Source: Pusillimonas minor (GTDB taxonomy: Bacteria > Pseudomonadota > Gammaproteobacteria > Burkholderiales > Burkholderiaceae_B). From it: 64,000 nucleotides of DNA. Both the position numbers and the translations under genes were made by a program. How positions within the stretch are numbered: the stretch's first letter is position 1; each line of letters starts with the position of its first letter. Shown one piece after another: positions 1 to 11,918 of the stretch. The notes beneath the pieces were generated by a model. It did no database searches and was not told the origin of the DNA. It was given only the letters and a program-made list of their open reading frames with translations. The DNA lies in assembly GCF_014237865.1 (NCBI RefSeq), contig NZ_JACJUU010000007.1:107262-171261 (forward strand), written 5' to 3'.

Positions 1-712
1 CCAGCAAAGTATTGATAAGCGTCGACTTGCCCACGTTGGGCCGCCCCACGATGGCCAGCTTGATACGATGGCGCGTTTGGTCGTCGGCCGGTTCTTCCGA
101 CTCGGCATCCAGATCGGGCAAACCGTCTTCGGCGTCGACGTCAAATACCTCGCTATATGCATCTTCGTCGTGCGCGATGTCGGCATGATCGTCGTCAGCG
201 CCTTCGTCGAGAAACGACAAGGCGTGCTCGATGAGGTCGACGACGCCATCGCCATGCGATGCCGAAATGGGATAAGGCTCGCCTAACCCCAGCTCGTGGA
301 ATTCGGCGATGGCGCCGGCGTTGCGCATGCCTTCGGCCTTGTTGACCGCCAGGAACACGCGTTGACCCGCGCGGCGCAGCAAGCGCGCGATTTCGTGGTC
401 GTGGGCGTTGACGCCCGCACGTGCATCGACCAGAAAGATGACGACGTCGGCCTCGGCAATGGCTTGCTGGGTTTGACGCGCCATTTCGGCCACAATGCCG
501 CTTTTGGCAACGGGCTCGAAACCGCCGGTATCGACGGCCAGGAAGGGGTATTTCCCGACCCGGCCCTCGCCGTAGTGACGGTCGCGCGTCAACCCGGAGA
601 AGTCGGCCACCAACGCAGCGCGCGAACGGGTAAGACGGTTGAACAACGTTGACTTGCCAACGTTAGCCCGACCGACCAAAGCCACTACTGGCTTGAATAA
701 AACCTTTTTCAA
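1..712 (-). CDS. der: GTPase Der (EngA), N-terminal part, cut by window edge
   Basis: Double-GTPase that helps mature the 50S ribosomal subunit. The 237 codons present hold the first G domain (P-loop GRANVGKST about residues 14-22, then DTGG and NKAE motifs), a long acidic linker rich in Asp/Glu, and the second P-loop GRPNVGKST at the window edge; the rest of G2 and the KH domain lie outside. I chose a TTG start at 712 because it begins the typical N-terminus ([15 protein letters not shown]) and overlaps the bamB stop in TTGA, which suggests translational coupling. Last visible gene of the ndk-to-der cluster. Identity is certain; the start codon is inferred. Confidence 0.95.
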   Translation of the reverse strand, partial: MKKVLFKPVVALVGRANVGKSTLFNRLTRSRAALVADFSGLTRDRHYGEGRVGKYPFLAVDTGGFEPVAKSGIVAEMARQTQQAIAEADVVIFLVDARAGVNAHDHEIARLLRRAGQRVFLAVNKAEGMRNAGAIAEFHELGLGEPYPISASHGDGVVDLIEHALSFLDEGADDDHADIAHDEDAYSEVFDVDAEDGLPDLDAESEEPADDQTRHRIKLAIVGRPNVGKSTLINTLL

Positions 713-1863
713 TTGACACCAACCAAAACTAAACTGCCATTACCCGTCTGAACCAGCACGCCACGTGGCGTGGAGACCAGCGGAGAGACCACTGCCCCCC
801 CGCCGACCTGGATACGGCCCAACAGGCGGCCGTCGGAAGACGAGAGAAAGTGGACGTACCCATCGTAGTCGCCAAAGGCAACCGCCGAACCGACCACCGC
901 AGGCCCTGACAAGCGACGGTTGCGTAAAGCATCCTGGCGCCACTGCTCGCCGCCATCGGTCAGGCTGAAGGCATACACCGAATCACGCCCTGCTGCGCCA
1001 TATACCTGGCGACTGTCGGATGCGATGCCTGTGGTCGTAGAGAAGGGTTGCTCCCAGACCGGGATACCGCCCTGGGCGATATCGAAACACACAATACGCC
1101 CCTGATAAGAGGCACCACACAGCAACGAACCCTGTGTTTGCGGCGCACCGACAACGTCATTGATGCGCTCGAGGTCGGTCGCGCCACGCGGTGTGGAAAC
1201 GGTGCCTTCCCATTGCACAGCGCCGTCTTGCGCCGAAATGACGATAAGACGACCATTGGGCAAGCCGGAAATCACCACGCCTTCGATGATCAACATTTGC
1301 ATGTTGGTTTTAAGCGCCAGCGCCGGGCCGGGCCGCTGTACCGACCAGAGCCGGTCGCCTGTGGCGGCATCGAACGCCTGGATACGGTAGTCGCTGCTGC
1401 GCACCACAACAACCCCTGCGCCTACCACTGGCGGGACGAACACCTCGCTGGTGGCCTGGGCGCGCCATTTTTCCTGGCCCTGGTCGTCGAAGGCCACTAC
1501 GGTGCCGTCAGGGCCTGCAACTGCGGTCGTGATGCCGTCGGAACCCACGCCGGCAGACAAGTCAATGCCGGCGTCGGCGCGCCATTGCATGCCGCCGCTT
1601 GTCAGGCTGGTTTTGACGACATTGCCGTTGGGCGTTGCGGCGTAAACGCCATCACCCACCAGCACGGGCACAAAGCCCGAGCCCCCGCCGCTGCCGATAT
1701 TGACTGACCAGGCCGTGCTGGCCGAAACGCCCGCCGGATATTCGGTAAGGGGAGACGGCTCGAAGCGCGGGTCTTTGGGCGTAAACCACGAGCAGCCAGC
1801 CAGCACAGAAAGGCTGAGCGCCGCAACGGCACACTTCAGACGACGGGACATAACAGCATGCAT
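709..1863 (-). CDS. bamB: Outer membrane assembly lipoprotein BamB
   Basis: Lipoprotein of the BAM complex that inserts beta-barrel proteins into the outer membrane. About 384 residues: a signal peptide with lipobox LAGC (Cys24), then a PQQ-like beta-propeller with repeated Ala/Gly-Asp-Gly and W-containing blades (for example [12 protein letters not shown] and [13 protein letters not shown]). Start choice: the ATG at 1863 has a GGAG 9 bases upstream; an ATG at 1851 (MSRRLKC) is also possible, and one at 1887 would run into yfgM. It sits between yfgM and der, the usual arrangement in proteobacteria. Family assignment is firm; the exact start is not. Confidence 0.93.
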   Translation of the reverse strand: MHAVMSRRLKCAVAALSLSVLAGCSWFTPKDPRFEPSPLTEYPAGVSASTAWSVNIGSGGGSGFVPVLVGDGVYAATPNGNVVKTSLTSGGMQWRADAGIDLSAGVGSDGITTAVAGPDGTVVAFDDQGQEKWRAQATSEVFVPPVVGAGVVVVRSSDYRIQAFDAATGDRLWSVQRPGPALALKTNMQMLIIEGVVISGLPNGRLIVISAQDGAVQWEGTVSTPRGATDLERINDVVGAPQTQGSLLCGASYQGRIVCFDIAQGGIPVWEQPFSTTTGIASDSRQVYGAAGRDSVYAFSLTDGGEQWRQDALRNRRLSGPAVVGSAVAFGDYDGYVHFLSSSDGRLLGRIQVGGGAVVSPLVSTPRGVLVQTGNGSLVLVGVN

Positions 1864-1867
1864 AAGG

Positions 1868-2500
1868 TCAGACTCCGAGGGCGTCAATTTTAAGTTGGAT
1901 GATTTGGGTCATGGGGTCGGCGCCCAAGGCTTCGATCGCATTGAGCCAGGCAGACTTGGCGTCTTCTTTTTTGCCTTGCGCCGCAAGAATATCGCCCTGG
2001 CGATCGGAGAACAAGGCCTCGAAGGCTTCGGGCCCGTTGGCAACCAGCGCCAACGCCGCATCGTACTCTTTCTGGTCAAGCAAGACACCTGCCAGACGCA
2101 ACTGGGCCAAGGGCACCAGCGCCGGATCTGTACTGTTGTCGATGACCCACTGCAATTGTTCTTTGGCGCCGGCGTAATCTTGCTGCTGTACCAGCACCTG
2201 AGCTGCCACCAAGGCGCCGCGCGTGGTGTAACCCGACGACGGGAAGTCGGCACGCAGGGTTTGACTTGCCGCCTTGACCCGCTCGAGAGAGTCGTCGCCC
2301 GGCTTGGTGGCGGCAGATTCGAGGGCTTCGAAGTAACCCATCGCCTGACGGGCCTGATTGCCTTCGTACCACTGCCAACCGCGCCAACCGGCAAAGGCCA
2401 GCGCAATAACGGCAACCACTGTCACGATCAGCGTGCCGTAACGGTCCCACCACTGCCGGATTGCGTCCAGTTTTTCCTGTTCTTCGAGATCGTATGCCAT
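1868..2500 (-). CDS. yfgM: YfgM-like ancillary SecYEG translocon subunit (TPR protein)
   Basis: 210-residue membrane-anchored protein: a short cytosolic N-terminus (MAYDLEEQEKLDAI), one transmembrane segment about residues 24-43, then a helical periplasmic region with TPR-like repeats (for example YDAALALVANGPEAFEALFSDRQGDILAAQGKKEDA). In E. coli YfgM binds the SecYEG translocon and periplasmic chaperones. Its place between hisS and bamB is the conserved one. Seven bases separate it from the hisS stop, so it is probably cotranscribed with hisS. Confidence 0.88.
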   Translation of the reverse strand: MAYDLEEQEKLDAIRQWWDRYGTLIVTVVAVIALAFAGWRGWQWYEGNQARQAMGYFEALESAATKPGDDSLERVKAASQTLRADFPSSGYTTRGALVAAQVLVQQQDYAGAKEQLQWVIDNSTDPALVPLAQLRLAGVLLDQKEYDAALALVANGPEAFEALFSDRQGDILAAQGKKEDAKSAWLNAIEALGADPMTQIIQLKIDALGV

Positions 2501-2507
2501 GCTGTTT

Positions 2508-3797
2508 TTATACCTTTTGTTTCAGGACTTCTACCAGACGGGTCATTGGAACCGTCTCTTGTTGCTGACCATCGGCGATAGCTTCGGCGCGCAGCCATTT
2601 TATGCTGACCGTGTTTTCGCGCAACTCGTCTTCACCGATAATGACCGCCGCCTGCGCACCGCTGGCATCGGCACGCTTGAACTGCGACTTGAACCCGGAC
2701 GAGCCGGCATGAACAATGACACGCAGGCCGGCGTCGCGCAATGACTCGGCCAGCGTTGCTGCGGCGCGCTGGGCCGCATCGGACTGATGAATCATGTACA
2801 CCTGGCATTCGGGCGCCGCCTGCGGCGCCTGGGACTGGCTCCAGAGATCGAGCAGACGCTCCATACCGATGGCAAAACCAACGGCCGGAGCGCTTTTACC
2901 GCCCAGAAGCTCGATGAGGCCGTCGTAGCGCCCGCCACCACACACTGTGCCTTGCGCACCCAACTGGTCGGTGATCCATTCGAAAACCGTGCCATTGTAG
3001 TAATCGAGCCCGCGAACCAGGCGCGGGTTCAGTGTGTACGAAATGCCGGCATCGGCCAGGCGTGCGCACACGCCATCGAAATGGGCGCGTGACTCTTCGC
3101 CGAGAAAGTCGAAAAGGCTGGGCGCTGCATTGGCCATGTCTTGCATCGCCGGATTTTTGGTGTCGAGTACGCGCAACGGATTAGTGTGCATGCGACGGCG
3201 GGCCTCTTCGTCGAGCACATCGATGTGGGCCTCGAGGTGGCGCACCAGCGCCTCGCGGTGCGCCGCCCTTTCGTGGGGCTGGCCCAGCGAGTTCAGCTCG
3301 AGGCGCACGTGCTGCAGCCCCAGCGTCTTCCAGAGGCGGGACAGCATGACGATCAGCTCGGCGTCGACATCGGGGCCGGCAAAACCAAGGGCTTCGACAT
3401 CGATTTGATGAAACTGGCGATAGCGGCCGCGCTGCGGCTTTTCGTGACGGAACACCGGACCCAGCGAATACACGCGCTGTGGCCGATCGTACAACAGGTT
3501 GTGTTCGATGCTTGCGCGGACAATACCTGCCGTGAACTCGGGCCGCAGGGTTAAGTGTTCGTCGTTCAGCGCATCGGTGAACGAATACATTTCTTTTTCG
3601 ACGATGTCGGTGACTTCGCCAATACCCCGCGTAAACAAGCGGGTGTGCTCGAGCACCGGCGCGCGCATATTGCGATACCCATAGGCGGCCAGCCATTGCC
3701 GGACAATTTCTTCGAGTTGCTCCCAGTGCGCACTGGAATCTGGCAAGACATCTTTCATGCCTGTAATGGCATGAACTTTTTTAAACGACTGCGACAT
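2508..3797 (-). CDS. hisS: Histidine--tRNA ligase
   Basis: Class II aminoacyl-tRNA synthetase that charges tRNA-His. 429 residues, normal length. Visible signatures are the class II motif 2 region ([19 protein letters not shown]), the HisRS-specific [13 protein letters not shown], and GGGRYDGL, followed by the C-terminal anticodon-binding domain. Starts 23 bases downstream of ispG in the same direction. An ordinary housekeeping gene. Confidence 0.98.
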   Translation of the reverse strand: MSQSFKKVHAITGMKDVLPDSSAHWEQLEEIVRQWLAAYGYRNMRAPVLEHTRLFTRGIGEVTDIVEKEMYSFTDALNDEHLTLRPEFTAGIVRASIEHNLLYDRPQRVYSLGPVFRHEKPQRGRYRQFHQIDVEALGFAGPDVDAELIVMLSRLWKTLGLQHVRLELNSLGQPHERAAHREALVRHLEAHIDVLDEEARRRMHTNPLRVLDTKNPAMQDMANAAPSLFDFLGEESRAHFDGVCARLADAGISYTLNPRLVRGLDYYNGTVFEWITDQLGAQGTVCGGGRYDGLIELLGGKSAPAVGFAIGMERLLDLWSQSQAPQAAPECQVYMIHQSDAAQRAAATLAESLRDAGLRVIVHAGSSGFKSQFKRADASGAQAAVIIGEDELRENTVSIKWLRAEAIADGQQQETVPMTRLVEVLKQKV

Positions 3798-3820
3798 AAA
3801 TGCTCTTTTTGCGTAACCGG

Positions 3821-5113
3821 TTAGCGGGACTGACCGCCAACCCCATATTTTTCTTCGACGTAACGCTCGACAATGGCCTGGAACTCGCCGGCGATGCTAT
3901 CACCTTTAAGGGTAACCGTGCGGCGGCCATCGATGTAGACCGGGGCCGAGGGAACCTCGCCCGTGCCCGGCAGGCTGATACCGATATCGGCATGCTGGCT
4001 TTCGCCGGGGCCGTTAACCACGCAACCCATCACGGCAACATTCATGGTTTCGACGCCCGGATAACGTGTTTTCCAGACCGGCATTTGCTGACGCAAATAA
4101 GTTTGAATGCTGTCGGCCAGCTCTTGAAAAACCGTGCTACTGGTGCGCCCGCAACCCGGGCACGCCACCACCATGGGCGTAAACGCACGCAGCCCCATAG
4201 TTTGCAAAATTTCTTGCGCCACCACGACTTCGCGGGTGCGGTCTCCGCCTGGTTCGGGCGTAAGCGAAATGCGGATCGTGTCGCCAATACCCTGCTGCAG
4301 CAAAACGGCCAGCGCGGCCGTCGAGGCAACAATACCCTTGCTGCCCATACCCGCTTCGGTCAGGCCCAGGTGCAGGGGATAATCGCAACGCGAAGCCAGA
4401 TCTTGATAAACCGCGATAAGGTCTTGCACATGGCTGACCTTGCACGACAGCACAATGGCATCGCCAGGCAGCCCCAGGGTTTCGGCCCGCTGCGCATTGC
4501 TGATTGCCGAAACCACCAGCGCTTCTCGCATGACCGCCTGCGCCGCCCAGGGCTGCGCCCGACGACTGTTTTCGTCCATCATTTTGGCCATGAGGCTGCT
4601 GTCAAGACTGCCCCAGTTCACACCAATACGCACCGGCTTGTTGTAGCGACACGCGACTTCGATCATTTGGGCGAAGTTGTCGTCGCGTTTGTTACCGGCG
4701 CCCATATTGCCGGGGTTGATCCGGTACTTGGACAGCGCCTGGGCGCACTCGGGGAACTGGGTGAGCAATTTGTGCCCGTTGTAATGGAAGTCGCCCACCA
4801 GCGGGACGTATACCCCCATGCGATCGAGCTGCTCGCGGATGGCGGGCACCTGTGCGGCGGCTTCGGGCGTATTAACGGTAATACGTACAACCTCGGAGCC
4901 CGCCATGGCCAGGTCTTTGACCTGAATGGCGGTGGCGATCGGGTCGGCGGTGTCGGTGTTGGTCATGGACTGAACCACCACCGGCGCCCCACCGCCTACA
5001 CGTACGGTGTGATCGTACCAGGACAAAACCACCTGACGGGTAGTACGACGGGGCGCGGGGCCCACGGAAATATTTGGCCGGTCTTGACCGGCCGGGGAAT
5101 CGATAAGCGTCAT
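3821..5113 (-). CDS. ispG: 4-hydroxy-3-methylbut-2-enyl-diphosphate synthase (flavodoxin)
   Basis: Penultimate step of the MEP isoprenoid pathway: reduces MEcPP to HMBPP using a [4Fe-4S] cluster. 430 residues. The N-terminal TIM-barrel-like domain begins with [17 protein letters not shown]; the C-terminal cluster-binding Cys residues are in [11 protein letters not shown] and [10 protein letters not shown]. In the same operon as the upstream rodZ-like gene (26 bases away) and hisS downstream. Confidence 0.97.
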   Translation of the reverse strand: MTLIDSPAGQDRPNISVGPAPRRTTRQVVLSWYDHTVRVGGGAPVVVQSMTNTDTADPIATAIQVKDLAMAGSEVVRITVNTPEAAAQVPAIREQLDRMGVYVPLVGDFHYNGHKLLTQFPECAQALSKYRINPGNMGAGNKRDDNFAQMIEVACRYNKPVRIGVNWGSLDSSLMAKMMDENSRRAQPWAAQAVMREALVVSAISNAQRAETLGLPGDAIVLSCKVSHVQDLIAVYQDLASRCDYPLHLGLTEAGMGSKGIVASTAALAVLLQQGIGDTIRISLTPEPGGDRTREVVVAQEILQTMGLRAFTPMVVACPGCGRTSSTVFQELADSIQTYLRQQMPVWKTRYPGVETMNVAVMGCVVNGPGESQHADIGISLPGTGEVPSAPVYIDGRRTVTLKGDSIAGEFQAIVERYVEEKYGVGGQSR

Positions 5114-5139
5114 TGCTGCTGTAACAGACTAATATGAAG

Positions 5140-5643
5140 TCAGGACTGAGCCGACCGGAACCATTCGAGTGTCAGCCAGGCTTCGGGGACCCAACCGCGG
5201 TCGACGGCATAAAAGCCCGCTGCCACCAGCACCAGCAAAATCACCACGAACCAGACCCACGAAAACCCGCCGGATTCGTGCTGAACCGGGAGGTCGGTGG
5301 GTGTGAAGGCAGGCCCGCCCTCGACGGGGGCAATCCCTGCTTTAGGCACGGCGGCATTGCCGGTTTGATTGCCGAGCATCACCATAATGGCATCGACGTC
5401 GGCCTCGAGGAAGCGCGCATAATTTTTAACCATGCCGCGCAAAGGCAAGCCGACAGGAAGGTCGGCCCATTGCTCGTTTTCGAGGGCCTGCAACTGTCGC
5501 GTGGAAAATTTCAGTCGGGCCGAGGCTTCGGATAGCGTGACACGCCGCGATTGCCGCAGGGTTTTCAGGGTTGCGCCGACGCCGTCACGCAAATTGACGA
5601 CAGAACCGGACTGCGCCTCTTCTTTGAGCAGGGGTTGGTTCAT
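5140..5643 (-). CDS. RodZ-like protein: HTH domain plus one transmembrane segment
   Basis: 167 residues from the ATG at 5643, which overlaps the rlmN stop as ATGA. Residues 21-90 form a Cro/C1-type helix-turn-helix ([19 protein letters not shown], then [15 protein letters not shown]), then a Pro/Gly linker, one transmembrane helix about residues 131-148, and a short Trp-rich tail. In E. coli RodZ this HTH contacts MreB and the membrane anchors it. Here the large periplasmic DUF4115-type domain is missing, so this is a short RodZ relative. Position rlmN-rodZ-ispG is conserved in many proteobacteria. The function in cell shape is inferred. Confidence 0.8.
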   Translation of the reverse strand: MNQPLLKEEAQSGSVVNLRDGVGATLKTLRQSRRVTLSEASARLKFSTRQLQALENEQWADLPVGLPLRGMVKNYARFLEADVDAIMVMLGNQTGNAAVPKAGIAPVEGGPAFTPTDLPVQHESGGFSWVWFVVILLVLVAAGFYAVDRGWVPEAWLTLEWFRSAQS

Positions 5644-6797
5644 GCATGCTCCTCTTTGATGAGTATGGTGGCACGATCGGGCAACCTTTCGTTGATGCGC
5701 GTGCGATCTTTGACGTCGCCGGCCAGTTGACCACATGCAGCGGCGATGTCGTCGCCACGGGTTTTACGCACGGTGGTGACCACGCCGGCATCGGTAAGCC
5801 GCTGGGCGAAAATACGAACCCGGGCAGCCGGGGAGCGTTTCAACCCCGACTGGGGGAAAGGGTTGAACGGGATAAGGTTGAACTTGCAACGTACCTGCCG
5901 CGCGATCTCGATGAGTTCGCGGGCGTGCTGATCGGTGTCGTTGACACCGTCAAGCATTATGTATTCGAAAGTGATGAAATCGCGCGGTGCATGCTGCAAA
6001 TAACGATTGCAGGCGTCGAGCAATTCGCGCAGCGGATGCTTGCGGTTAAGGGGTACCAGGCGATCGCGCAGAGCGTCGTTGGGGGCATGCAGCGATACCG
6101 CCAGCGCCACCGGGCAATCTTGGGCAAGGCGGTCGATGAAAGGCACAACCCCCGACGTGCTGACGGTTACCCGACGACGCGACAGCCCGTAGGCGTTGTC
6201 GTCGAGCATAAGGCGCAGGGCCCCCAGCACGTTGTCGTAATTGAGCAGGGGTTCGCCCATGCCCATCATGACGACGTTGGTAATGACGCGTTGAGGCGGT
6301 GTGGCCGCCCCGGGCCCATCGATGCGCGCGCTGTCGAGATCGGCTTCGAGGGTGCGTTTGGCATGCCACAACTGCCCGATGATTTCGGCAGTGGTGAGGT
6401 TTCGGTTGAAACCTTGATAACCCGTAGAGCAAAACGGACACGCTACCGTGCAGCCAGCCTGGCTGGAAATGCACAAGGTACCGCGATCGTCTTCCGGGAT
6501 GAAGACCGTTTCGACGGCGTTGTTGTTACCGACGTCGAAGAGCCACTTGCGGGTGCCGTCGGACGAGCGCTGTTCGGTTTGTACGCCCGGGGCCGCAATG
6601 CAGCAATGCTGATCGAGCTGGCCGCGAAACTCGCGGGCCAGATCGGACATGACCTCGAACGAACCCGCGCTTCGCTGGTGCACCCAGCGCATGAGCTGGC
6701 GCGCACGAAACGGCTTGCCACCCCACTGCGCGACCAGGTCGGTCAGTTCGGTGGCGCCCAGGCCAAGTACGTTGATTCGTTCGGTGGTTTCGGTCAT
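5640..6797 (-). CDS. rlmN: Dual-specificity 23S rRNA/tRNA adenine-C2 methyltransferase RlmN
   Basis: Radical-SAM enzyme methylating A2503 of 23S rRNA and A37 of some tRNAs. 385 residues. The radical-SAM cysteines are in [11 protein letters not shown]; the SAM-binding [12 protein letters not shown] follows, and the conserved C-terminal Cys used for the methyl-Cys intermediate lies in [15 protein letters not shown]. Follows ndk by 27 bases and overlaps the next gene. Confidence 0.97.
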   Translation of the reverse strand: MTETTERINVLGLGATELTDLVAQWGGKPFRARQLMRWVHQRSAGSFEVMSDLAREFRGQLDQHCCIAAPGVQTEQRSSDGTRKWLFDVGNNNAVETVFIPEDDRGTLCISSQAGCTVACPFCSTGYQGFNRNLTTAEIIGQLWHAKRTLEADLDSARIDGPGAATPPQRVITNVVMMGMGEPLLNYDNVLGALRLMLDDNAYGLSRRRVTVSTSGVVPFIDRLAQDCPVALAVSLHAPNDALRDRLVPLNRKHPLRELLDACNRYLQHAPRDFITFEYIMLDGVNDTDQHARELIEIARQVRCKFNLIPFNPFPQSGLKRSPAARVRIFAQRLTDAGVVTTVRKTRGDDIAAACGQLAGDVKDRTRINERLPDRATILIKEEHA

Positions 6798-6824
6798 GAA
6801 TTTGGGCTGTGTCGCCCTGAAAAA

Positions 6825-7250
6825 TTAACGGCTGTGGATGTTGCTTTCGGGGAAGAAGAAAGCGATTTCTACAGCGGCGGTTTCGGGAGCGTCGGAGCCG
6901 TGTACTGCGTTGGCGTCGATGCTGTCTGCAAAGTCGGCGCGAATTGTGCCGGCTTCTGCTTTTTTAGGATCGGTGGCGCCCATCAGGTCGCGGTTTTTCT
7001 GGATGGCGCTTTCGCCTTCGAGCACCTGAACGAACACAGGACCGGAAACCATGAAATCAACCAGATCTTTGAAAAACGGGCGTGCTGCATGAACGGCGTA
7101 GAAGCGCTCGGCTTCGGCGCGCGACAACTGCTTGAGTTGAGCGGCGACGACTTTCAGGCCGGCCTGCTCGAAGCGGGCTACGATCTGGCCAATGACGTTC
7201 TTGGCGACTGCATCGGGTTTGATAATGGAAAGGGTGCGTTCGATTGCCAT
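6825..7250 (-). CDS. ndk: Nucleoside diphosphate kinase
   Basis: Equilibrates NTP and NDP pools through a phospho-histidine intermediate. 141 residues, the usual size. N-terminus [12 protein letters not shown] and the active-site His117 in [11 protein letters not shown] are both present. First gene of the minus-strand housekeeping cluster; the AT-rich 193-base gap to valS must hold its promoter. Confidence 0.98.
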   Translation of the reverse strand: MAIERTLSIIKPDAVAKNVIGQIVARFEQAGLKVVAAQLKQLSRAEAERFYAVHAARPFFKDLVDFMVSGPVFVQVLEGESAIQKNRDLMGATDPKKAEAGTIRADFADSIDANAVHGSDAPETAAVEIAFFFPESNIHSR

Positions 7251-7290
7251 AAAATATCCAAATTGAAAGAAAAGATTTTCTTAGTAAAAA

Positions 7291-7313
7291 CAAGAACTTT
7301 GCTAAAGTTTTTG
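7291..7313 (-). promoter_or_regulatory. 10-bp inverted repeat in the ndk/valS intergenic region
   Basis: Arms 7291-7300 and 7304-7313 pair over 10 positions (one as G-U) around a 3-base loop. Read on the minus strand the stem is followed by a run of five T, so it looks like a weak A/T-rich intrinsic terminator or an operator in the ndk leader. The rest of 7251-7443 is AT-rich and should carry the divergent ndk and valS promoters, which I could not assign with confidence. Confidence 0.35.
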
Positions 7314-7443
7314 TGAACCGCTCATTTTAACATGCCTATTTGCGCTTTCTGCATCATAAAATGGCGGGTTTCGCCCTGATCCGTTCAGAAAGACCGCATT
7401 TCAGTGGCATTTTCATCGTTTACACGCATTAACAAGCCAATTT

Positions 7444-10293
7444 ATGACATCTAACGCCGCAACCCCCGACGACAACGCCCTGCCCAAAAGCTTCGAGCCC
7501 GATGCGCTCGAGTCACGCTGGTACGCCAAATGGGAACAACACGGCTATTTCAGGGGCGGCCAACACGTACAACCTGCCGCCGGTCATACCAGCGAACCTT
7601 TCGTCGTTCAGTTCCCGCCACCCAACGTCACTGGCACACTGCACATGGGTCACGCCTTCAACCAAACCGTCATGGACGGCCTGGTGCGCTACCACCGTAT
7701 GCGCGGCGACGACACCGTGTTCATCCCGGGCACCGACCATGCCGGCATCGCCACGCAAATCGTGGTCGAGCGCCAGCTCGACGCCCAGAACATCAGCCGT
7801 CACGATCTGGGCCGCGAACAATTCCTTGAAAAGGTCTGGGCCTGGAAGCACAAATCGGGCAGCGCCATTACCGAGCAGTTCCGTCGCCTGGGCTCGTCGG
7901 CCGACTGGGACCGCGAATACTTCACGATGGACGACAACCTGTCGCGCGGCGTCGTCGAAACCTTCGTTCGCCTGTTCGAGCAAGGCCTGATCTACCGGGG
8001 CAAACGACTGGTGAACTGGGACCCGGTCCTGGGCACCGCGGTGTCCGACCTTGAAGTAGTCAGCGAAGAAGAAGATGGTTCGATGTGGGAAATTGCCTAC
8101 CCGCTGACCGAACCCCAGGGCGGCCTGACCCACCTGGTGGTGGCCACCACCCGCCCCGAAACCATGCTGGGCGACGTCGCCGTCATGGTGCACCCCGAAG
8201 ACGAACGCTACGCCCACCTGATTGGCAAGACCGTCGAGCTGCCGCTGTGTGGCCGTCAAATTCCGGTTATTGCCGACGACTACGTCGACCGCGAGTTCGG
8301 CACCGGCGTTGTCAAGGTCACCCCGGCGCACGACTTTAACGACTACGCCGTCGGCCAGCGTCATCAGTTGCCGCAAATCAGCATCCTGACCCTCGACGCA
8401 AAAATCAACGAAAACGCGCCCACCGCATACCAGGGGCTCGACCGCTTCGAGGCCCGCAAACAAATCGTGGCCGACCTCGACGCCCAGGGGCTGCTTAAAA
8501 ACATCAAACCGCACAAACTAATGGTGCCGCGCGGCGACCGCACGCAAACGGTCATCGAACCCATGCTGACCGACCAGTGGTTTGTCGCCATGAGCAAACC
8601 CGCGCCCGAAGACAGCCTGCACCCGGGCAAGAGCATCACCGAGGTCGCCCTCGAGGTCGTCGCCGACGGCCGCGTCAAGTTTTGCCCCGAAAACTGGACA
8701 ACCACTTACAACCAGTGGCTTGAAAAAATCCAGGACTGGTGCATCTCGCGCCAATTGTGGTGGGGCCACCAGATTCCGGCCTGGTACAGCGAAGACGGGC
8801 AGATTTTCGTGGCGCGCAACGAAGCCGAAGCGCTTGAAAAAGCCCGAGCAGCCGGCGTTAACGGGCCGCTCACTCGCGACAACGATGTCCTCGACACCTG
8901 GTTTTCATCGGCACTGGTGCCGTTTACCGACCTGGGCTGGCCCGAACAAACTCCCGACCTGGCCCGCTACCTGCCGTCCAGCGTCCTGGTCACCGGCTTC
9001 GACATCATTTTCTTCTGGGTTGCGCGCATGGTCATGATGAGCATGCACATGACCGGCCAGGTTCCATTCAAAACCGTCTATGTCCACGGCCTCGTCTGCG
9101 ACATGGAAGGTAAAAAAATGAGCAAGTCCAAGGGCAATACCATCGACCCGGTCGACCTGATCGACGGTATCGACCTGGAGTCTCTGGTGACCAAACGCAC
9201 CAGCGGGCTGATGAACCCGCGCCAGGCTGCGTCCATCGAAAAGAAAACACGCAAAGATTACCCCGAAGGCTTCCCCGCCTACGGCACCGATGCCCTGCGC
9301 TTTACCATGGCGGCCTACGCCACGCTGGGCCGAAACATCAACTTCGACCTGAAACGCTGCGAAGGCTACCGCAACTTCTGCAACAAACTCTGGAACGCCA
9401 CACGCTTCGTGCTGATGAACACCGAAGGGCACGACCTGTCGGGCGAAGGCAATGACGAACTGTCGTTTGTCGACCAGTGGGTCATCAGCCAACTGCAGCG
9501 CCTCGAGGCCGATGTTGAACGCGGGTTCGCCGATTACCGCTTCGACTTTATCGCCAACGCCCTTTATCACTTCATCTGGGACGAATACTGCGACTGGTAC
9601 CTCGAGTTGGCCAAAGTGCAAATCCAGAACGGCACGCCGGCCCAGCAGCTGGGCACCCGCCGCACCTTAATTCGCGTGCTCGAAACCTTGCTGCGTTTGG
9701 CTCACCCCATTATTCCGTTCATTACCGAAGAGCTGTGGCAAAAAGTATCGGTGGTTGCGGGCAAGCGCCTGGCCAACGAAGACACCAGCATCAGCGTGCG
9801 CGCCTACCCGGTCGCCGACCCCGCCCGGGTCAACGAAACGGCCGAAGCCCAGGTGGCCGAACTCAAAGCCCAGGTCGAGGCAGTTCGGGCCTTGCGAGGC
9901 GAAATGAATCTCTCGCCAGCACAACGGGTACCCTTGGTTGCACGCGGCAACCCCACGGTGCTGGCCCGCAACAGTGCCTACCTGGCGGCCATGGCCAAGC
10001 TTAGCGAAGTCGAGATTGTCGACCAGCTTCCCGATGTTGGCGCACCCGTGCAGGTGGTGGAAACCACCGAACTGATGCTCCGTGTAGAAATTGACATCGT
10101 TGCCGAACGGGCGCGTCTGGGTAAAGAAATCGAACGCCTGATCGGCGAGATTGAAAAGGCCAACGCCAAACTGTCAAACGAAAGGTTCGTACAAAAAGCG
10201 CCACCTGCTGTTGTCGAACAAGAGAAAGCCAGGGTTGCCCAGTTCTCCGAAACCTTGAACAAGGTGCAGGAGCAATTCAACAAACTGAAGTAA
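7444..10293 (+). CDS. valS: Valine--tRNA ligase
   Basis: Class I aminoacyl-tRNA synthetase. 949 residues, full length. Nucleotide-binding HIGH-type motif HMGH at residues 67-70 and KMSKS at 558-562 are intact, the editing domain lies between them, and the C-terminal coiled-coil arm ([29 protein letters not shown]) is present. Transcribed alone on the plus strand, convergent with trmD. Confidence 0.98.
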   Translation: MTSNAATPDDNALPKSFEPDALESRWYAKWEQHGYFRGGQHVQPAAGHTSEPFVVQFPPPNVTGTLHMGHAFNQTVMDGLVRYHRMRGDDTVFIPGTDHAGIATQIVVERQLDAQNISRHDLGREQFLEKVWAWKHKSGSAITEQFRRLGSSADWDREYFTMDDNLSRGVVETFVRLFEQGLIYRGKRLVNWDPVLGTAVSDLEVVSEEEDGSMWEIAYPLTEPQGGLTHLVVATTRPETMLGDVAVMVHPEDERYAHLIGKTVELPLCGRQIPVIADDYVDREFGTGVVKVTPAHDFNDYAVGQRHQLPQISILTLDAKINENAPTAYQGLDRFEARKQIVADLDAQGLLKNIKPHKLMVPRGDRTQTVIEPMLTDQWFVAMSKPAPEDSLHPGKSITEVALEVVADGRVKFCPENWTTTYNQWLEKIQDWCISRQLWWGHQIPAWYSEDGQIFVARNEAEALEKARAAGVNGPLTRDNDVLDTWFSSALVPFTDLGWPEQTPDLARYLPSSVLVTGFDIIFFWVARMVMMSMHMTGQVPFKTVYVHGLVCDMEGKKMSKSKGNTIDPVDLIDGIDLESLVTKRTSGLMNPRQAASIEKKTRKDYPEGFPAYGTDALRFTMAAYATLGRNINFDLKRCEGYRNFCNKLWNATRFVLMNTEGHDLSGEGNDELSFVDQWVISQLQRLEADVERGFADYRFDFIANALYHFIWDEYCDWYLELAKVQIQNGTPAQQLGTRRTLIRVLETLLRLAHPIIPFITEELWQKVSVVAGKRLANEDTSISVRAYPVADPARVNETAEAQVAELKAQVEAVRALRGEMNLSPAQRVPLVARGNPTVLARNSAYLAAMAKLSEVEIVDQLPDVGAPVQVVETTELMLRVEIDIVAERARLGKEIERLIGEIEKANAKLSNERFVQKAPPAVVEQEKARVAQFSETLNKVQEQFNKLK

Positions 10294-10317
10294 GACTGCA
10301 GGACAAAGCCTGTGTTT

Positions 10318-10342
10318 CCCCGGCCGCGCAATGCGGCCGGGG
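10318..10342 (+). terminator. GC-rich hairpin downstream of valS
   Basis: A perfect 10-bp stem, ccccggccgc pairing with gcggccgggg around gcaat, begins 24 bases after the valS stop. The T-rich stretch after it is poor (ccgcttta), so termination may be weak. The following 148 bases up to the trmD stop show nothing else I can support. Confidence 0.6.
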
Positions 10343-10490
10343 CCGCTTTAAGCGTCAAATAATCAGATTTGGCTACGTAGCAAAATACAGGTCGGACCGC
10401 ACATCAAAAAAATATGCACCATGCGTATCGTCGGCTATTGATGGCTGGCGAAAGACTAGTCAACGCTAGTAGCGCTGCCCCGCAGGGACC

Positions 10491-11243
10491 TTAAACAATC
10501 AAACTCGCCAAAAAGGCTTCATCGGCACGGGTCAGATCGCCGCGCGCGCGGGCCTGTTCAATAAGGTCGGGGCGGCGGACGAATGTCAGCGCAAGCGATT
10601 GCTGCCGACGCCATTGCGCGATGTGGGCGTGATGCCCGGAGAGCAAAGGATCGGGTACAGCCACCCCTTGGTAGATTTCCGGGCGTGTGTAATGCGGGCT
10701 GTCGAGCAAACCGCTGACCGACGCATTGAAAGAATCTTGTAAAGCCGAATCGGCCGTATTCAGCACACCTGGCAACAAACGAATGGTGGCGTCGATGATG
10801 GCCAGCGCCGCGATTTCGCCGCCGGACAACACGAAATCACCCAAAGATACCTCGTGTGTGACACGGCGGTCGATAAACCGCTGATCGACCCCTTCGTAGC
10901 GCCCGCACACCAGGATGGCGCCCGGGCTGTCGGCCAGGGTTTGCGCCATGGCCTGATCGAACCTGCGCCCAGTGGGGCTCATGAGTATGACCGGCGCAGC
11001 GGTATCGTCGCGAGCGGCCTGCGCCGCATCGACGGCTTGTTCGAGGGGTTCGGCCAACATCACCATGCCCGGCCCGCCCCCGTAGGGACGGTCGTCAACA
11101 GTTCGATGAACATCGTGGGTGAAATCGCGCGGATTCCATAACCCCAGCGCCCAGCGGGACTGCCGATGGGCCCGCCCGGTTACACCCAGGTCGCGCACCA
11201 CCGAAAACATATCGGGGAACAAGGAAATGACGTCGAAGCGCAT
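10491..11243 (-). CDS. trmD: tRNA (guanine-N1)-methyltransferase TrmD
   Basis: Methylates G37 of tRNAs, preventing frameshifts; a SPOUT-fold enzyme with a trefoil knot. 250 residues from the ATG at 11243 ([13 protein letters not shown]); a longer reading frame upstream would overlap rimM and has no family support. Visible motifs: [22 protein letters not shown] [12 protein letters not shown], and the knot region [15 protein letters not shown]. Starts 7 bases after the rimM stop. Confidence 0.97.
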   Translation of the reverse strand: MRFDVISLFPDMFSVVRDLGVTGRAHRQSRWALGLWNPRDFTHDVHRTVDDRPYGGGPGMVMLAEPLEQAVDAAQAARDDTAAPVILMSPTGRRFDQAMAQTLADSPGAILVCGRYEGVDQRFIDRRVTHEVSLGDFVLSGGEIAALAIIDATIRLLPGVLNTADSALQDSFNASVSGLLDSPHYTRPEIYQGVAVPDPLLSGHHAHIAQWRRQQSLALTFVRRPDLIEQARARGDLTRADEAFLASLIV

Positions 11244-11250
11244 AGCCGTT

Positions 11251-11886
11251 TTAGAGGTCGACCGGCCAGTTGCTGTCGAGACGTTTGTTGGGTAAATCGA
11301 CGGTATGTACGTGCGCCAGCACAAAAGGCACCAGCACCTCGACGGGACGACCTTTGTCGTTGAGTACAGGCACAAGGCCGCCCTGGCCGTCGTCGGTTGC
11401 CCGCGCAACATGCAATACGGCATGCGCGCCGTTGTCGGTAACCGAACTTACCTGACCAATGAGCACCGGGTTGCCGTCGTCGTCGACGCCATTCAGGCGA
11501 CAACCGACCAGGTCAACCCAGTAATATTCATCGGGATCGGCTTTGGGAAAACTGGAACGCGGCACCAGTATGGCGTAGCCCTTATGGGCTTCGGCACGAT
11601 CGCGATCGGGGATGGCAGCCAAATGCGCCACCACGGTGGCGCCATGACGCTTTGACATGACAACGCGCGATAACTGGGGACGCGAAAAAGCGCCCGGCTT
11701 CCCTGGGGAAACGGGCGCTTTCAGCCACCACTGCCGGGCTGCAAGCAAGGCATCGGCGTGAGCCGAGTAAGGCAAAACCTTGACCCAACCTTTAACGCCG
11801 TAAGCCGCCGCTATGCGGCCGACTTCGACCAGATCGTCGGGCGTTGCGTCGGTAACGGGCGCGCCCTGTGAAGCGCTATCGTTCAT
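11251..11886 (-). CDS. rimM: Ribosome maturation factor RimM
   Basis: Binds S19 and assists 30S head maturation. 211 residues, slightly longer than the E. coli protein. N-terminal RimM domain begins [18 protein letters not shown]; the PRC-barrel half has [11 protein letters not shown] and [14 protein letters not shown]. Middle gene of rpsP-rimM-trmD. The N-terminal 15 residues ([15 protein letters not shown]) are a family-variable extension. Confidence 0.96.
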   Translation of the reverse strand: MNDSASQGAPVTDATPDDLVEVGRIAAAYGVKGWVKVLPYSAHADALLAARQWWLKAPVSPGKPGAFSRPQLSRVVMSKRHGATVVAHLAAIPDRDRAEAHKGYAILVPRSSFPKADPDEYYWVDLVGCRLNGVDDDGNPVLIGQVSSVTDNGAHAVLHVARATDDGQGGLVPVLNDKGRPVEVLVPFVLAHVHTVDLPNKRLDSNWPVDL

Positions 11887-11918
11887 GAGCCTGAGCCTGT
11901 TGCAACGCCAAGCCGGAA

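Noticed and set aside
1048..1707. Long open frame antisense to bamB (219 codons)
   Set aside because: No ribosome site or recognisable protein; it mirrors the codon bias of the real gene. The same applies to long antisense frames over ispG, rlmN, valS and ectB.
7251..7443. T-box or riboswitch upstream of valS
   Set aside because: No T-box core or specifier arrangement, and T-boxes are not expected in proteobacteria; only a small A/T-rich hairpin is visible.
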